From Rostrohypoxylon terebratum (lineage: Eukaryota > Ascomycota > Sordariomycetes > Xylariales > Hypoxylaceae): a DNA stretch of 35,454 bases. The position numbers were made by a program, and so were the translations under genes. A model generated the notes under the pieces. It did no database searches. It saw nothing but the letters and a program-made list of their open reading frames with translations, and was not told the origin of the DNA. The stretch spans positions 1 to 35,454 of the forward strand of contig MU386041.1 in the NCBI GenBank assembly GCA_022497145.1, given 5' to 3'. Below are positions 33,863 through 35,454 of this stretch, one piece after another. The stretch's first letter is position 1. Each line of letters starts with the position of its first letter.

Positions 33863-34533
33863 TTGTATCTATTACTGGATGTAGGACAGACGATTCATAG
33901 GCACATACATGGTTGTCCTCAACACCCGACAGAATTCTGTGGGTTGTTAGATCTCATCCATCCAAGTCCCAGATACCGATCTAGGTACCTAGGTACAAAC
34001 TCGAATCTCTATATTAGATTGTAACCGAAACGACAGGTAGAAATCCTACCTGCTTTTGTTCGATGAAAATTTCCAGCAAGGTCAACTTCTTGAAAAACTA
34101 CCTAGGTTAGTACCTACCTAGTAGGGTAGGCATGTAGGTAAAGCATAACATTATTGACTATACATAGGTAGGTACCTATCTTCTAACCTAACCTCATTTA
34201 TACCGCCATCGCCCTAGTACCCATAGACAGTTTCGAATGCGCCCAACCATAGGTAGGTACCTACCTGTATGCCGCACGCTGCGCCACGCCTGTTAAATGG
34301 AGAGGACAACCCTCTGATATTCTGATATTAGCTGTAGGCGCCAATATAGGTAGCGGCTGACACGTTGGGTAGAAATGGGCTTATGGCATAGATAGGTAGG
34401 CTTTAGGCCCGTGGTTCAAAACCAACCTATCAAGCGGTTACCACCTAAAGAAGACGCAGGGAAATTTTCTCTTTCTAATTTCACTCAGTTGCATACTCAC
34501 ATTTCATAATGCTCATGCCCATTACAACATGAA
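33863..34533. other. Intergenic region with TAGGTACCTA-type repeats
   Basis: About 0.7 kb before the STAND gene. No gene was seen. It is dominated by the short palindromic repeats described separately. A TTCAAAACC stretch near 34412 resembles a tRNA B-box but has no matching cloverleaf. Confidence 0.45.
33981..34400. repeat. Cluster of (C)TAGGTACCTA(G/C) palindromic repeats
   Basis: Copies and half-copies at 33981-33996, 34099-34120, 34134-34140, 34164-34179, 34248-34266 and 34390-34397. The core is the self-complementary GGTACC flanked by TAG/CTA. Short dispersed repeats of this kind are common in intergenic DNA of Sordariomycetes. No inverted termini or target duplications were seen. Confidence 0.7.
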
Positions 34534-35454
34534 ATGGACCCAGTGAGCGCGATCGGTGTAGCGGCTGCTGCTGTACAGTTTGCCGAAATCACGATTAAAA
34601 TTACGAAGCGCATTGCCGTCTTCACAGCATTGCACGACGTGCCAAAAGCTGCTGAGGAACCAAAAGCCTTTGTCGAGCGGCTACGCAGTCAGCTTGGCCT
34701 TCTCAACACCACCATCAGAAGAATTGAAGAAGGGCTCAGAAGCTCTAACGATAGCATCAAAGATAATGAGTTATCGGATCTTAGAAACTATATATCAAAT
34801 CTGAACCGATACGGAAAGAAACTTGATGGATTGCTTAGCAAATACCTCCCAGACGATGGCGCTTCAGCCCCCGCTAGGCTATTGGTAGCCTTGAAAAGTA
34901 TCGCTTTCGATACCGAGATCGAATCGACGATGAACAAAATCAACGAACTGCTTCCACTATTGACGACCTTCCTTCTCACTTCTATTTTTGTGAACAACAA
35001 CCTCGCCTTTTCGGGCTGTGGCCTTACCCACACAAATTCAAGTCCGATTTATCAGGTCTCTCGTCATGAAGTTCGGCATTACATTGATAGAATACAATTA
35101 CAAACCGAGATCGATCGTATTTTCAATACCGAGCAGATACAATCACCAAAAATCGCTATATTAGAAGGCATGGGTGGCCAAGGGAAGACACAACTAGCCA
35201 TTAGGCATTGTGGAAAAGCTCGTCTCGAGAAGAAATTCAAATATATATTGTGGGTGGACGCTTCCACTAGGGCCTTGACAGTACATGGTTTGGAAGAGAT
35301 CTCGGAAACCCTCGATAGCGGCAATCAGAGCTTGCTAGATTCGGACGCCCGGGTAGCATCAGGGCTCGGAACAACTACACGCTATTACACTGGTGTACAC
35401 GCACGCCAAGCCACTCAATTCAATTCAATTACACTGACCCACTTTTAATTTTAG
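34534..35454 (+). CDS. STAND P-loop ATPase (NACHT/NB-ARC-like) protein, 5' part only
   Basis: The N-terminal 273 residues of a fungal NLR-like protein, cut by the window end. Residues 1 to about 145 (MDPVSAIGVAAAAVQFAEI, then helical heptad-like stretches) match the fungal N-terminal domain often found before NACHT/NB-ARC. Then comes a spacer (about 146-175), and RHEVRHYIDRIQLQTEIDRIF leads to the Walker A loop EGMGGQGKTQLA (211-222) and a beta strand YILWVDAS. The open frame runs to 35448. However, from 35353 (GTAGCA) it reads as an intron with a CACTGAC branch and a TTTTAG acceptor that ends exactly at base 35454. The coding part is therefore probably 34534-35352, continuing beyond the window. 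Such proteins act in non-self recognition and programmed cell death. The effector and repeat domains are not visible. Confidence 0.8.

Noticed and set aside
34405..34440. tRNA-like B-box (GTGGTTCAAAACC)
   Set aside because: The T-arm stem does not pair and no A-box or acceptor stem is found at the right spacing.
1..35454. Secondary-metabolite cluster around the O-methyltransferase
   Set aside because: No PKS, NRPS, terpene synthase, P450 or pathway regulator is present in the window.
1..35454. Transposons, CRISPR arrays or RIP-degraded repeats
   Set aside because: No transposase or reverse transcriptase frames, long terminal repeats, regular spacer arrays or strongly AT-biased blocks were seen by eye.

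Overview
The window looks like nuclear DNA from a filamentous ascomycete (Pezizomycotina, most likely a Sordariomycete). The genes are intron-rich, with short GT-AG introns (about 49-210 nt), CTAAC/CTGAC-like branch points and TAG/CAG acceptors. The protein families are typically fungal: LtrA-domain membrane protein, GH76 Dfg5/Dcw1-like mannosidase, ENA-type Na+ P-ATPase, OSCA/Csc1 channel and a STAND/NLR-like protein. TAGGTACCTA-type palindromic intergenic repeats fit the same picture. There is no sign of bacterial operons, CRISPR, rRNA or a clear transposon. Most genes had to be assembled from exons by hand, so exon coordinates are given in each entry.

Layout, left to right: an orphan protein (610-1560, +); a caffeoyl-CoA-type O-methyltransferase with one intron (2628-3351, +); an eight-exon LtrA-family membrane protein containing a 24-nt microexon (6374-3908, -); a long intergenic region; a small Cys-rich orphan (8841-9107, +); a four-exon GPI-type GH76 protein (10813-9267, -); a two-exon protein resembling CSN8/PSMD8/eIF3K PCI proteins (12532-11531, -); a five-exon putative amidoligase with an apparent frameshift in its 5' part (13246-16076, +); dolichol-phosphate mannosyltransferase Dpm1 (17438-16609, -); an ENA-type P-ATPase with five exons (21632-18111, -); an acidic AT-hook protein (23867-24816, +); about 3.9 kb without a convincing gene; a Csc1/OSCA/TMEM63 channel (28739-31852, +); a BTB/POZ protein (32879-33862, +); and the 5' part of a STAND (NACHT/NB-ARC-like) protein that runs off the window (34534-35454, +).

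The genes do not form an obvious biosynthetic cluster. A loose theme is cell-surface and ion homeostasis: Dpm1 supplies mannose donor for N-/O-glycosylation and GPI anchors, GH76 cross-links GPI mannoproteins to the wall, ENA exports Na+/K+, and Csc1 is a stress-gated cation channel. The ENA upstream region carries a cluster of PacC-type GCCAAG sites, consistent with alkaline-pH control.

The least understood items are the amidoligase, whose substrate is unknown and whose N-terminal reading frame is broken at a C5 run; the orphan genes at 610-1560 and 8841-9107; and the STAND protein, whose last visible intron ends exactly at the window edge.
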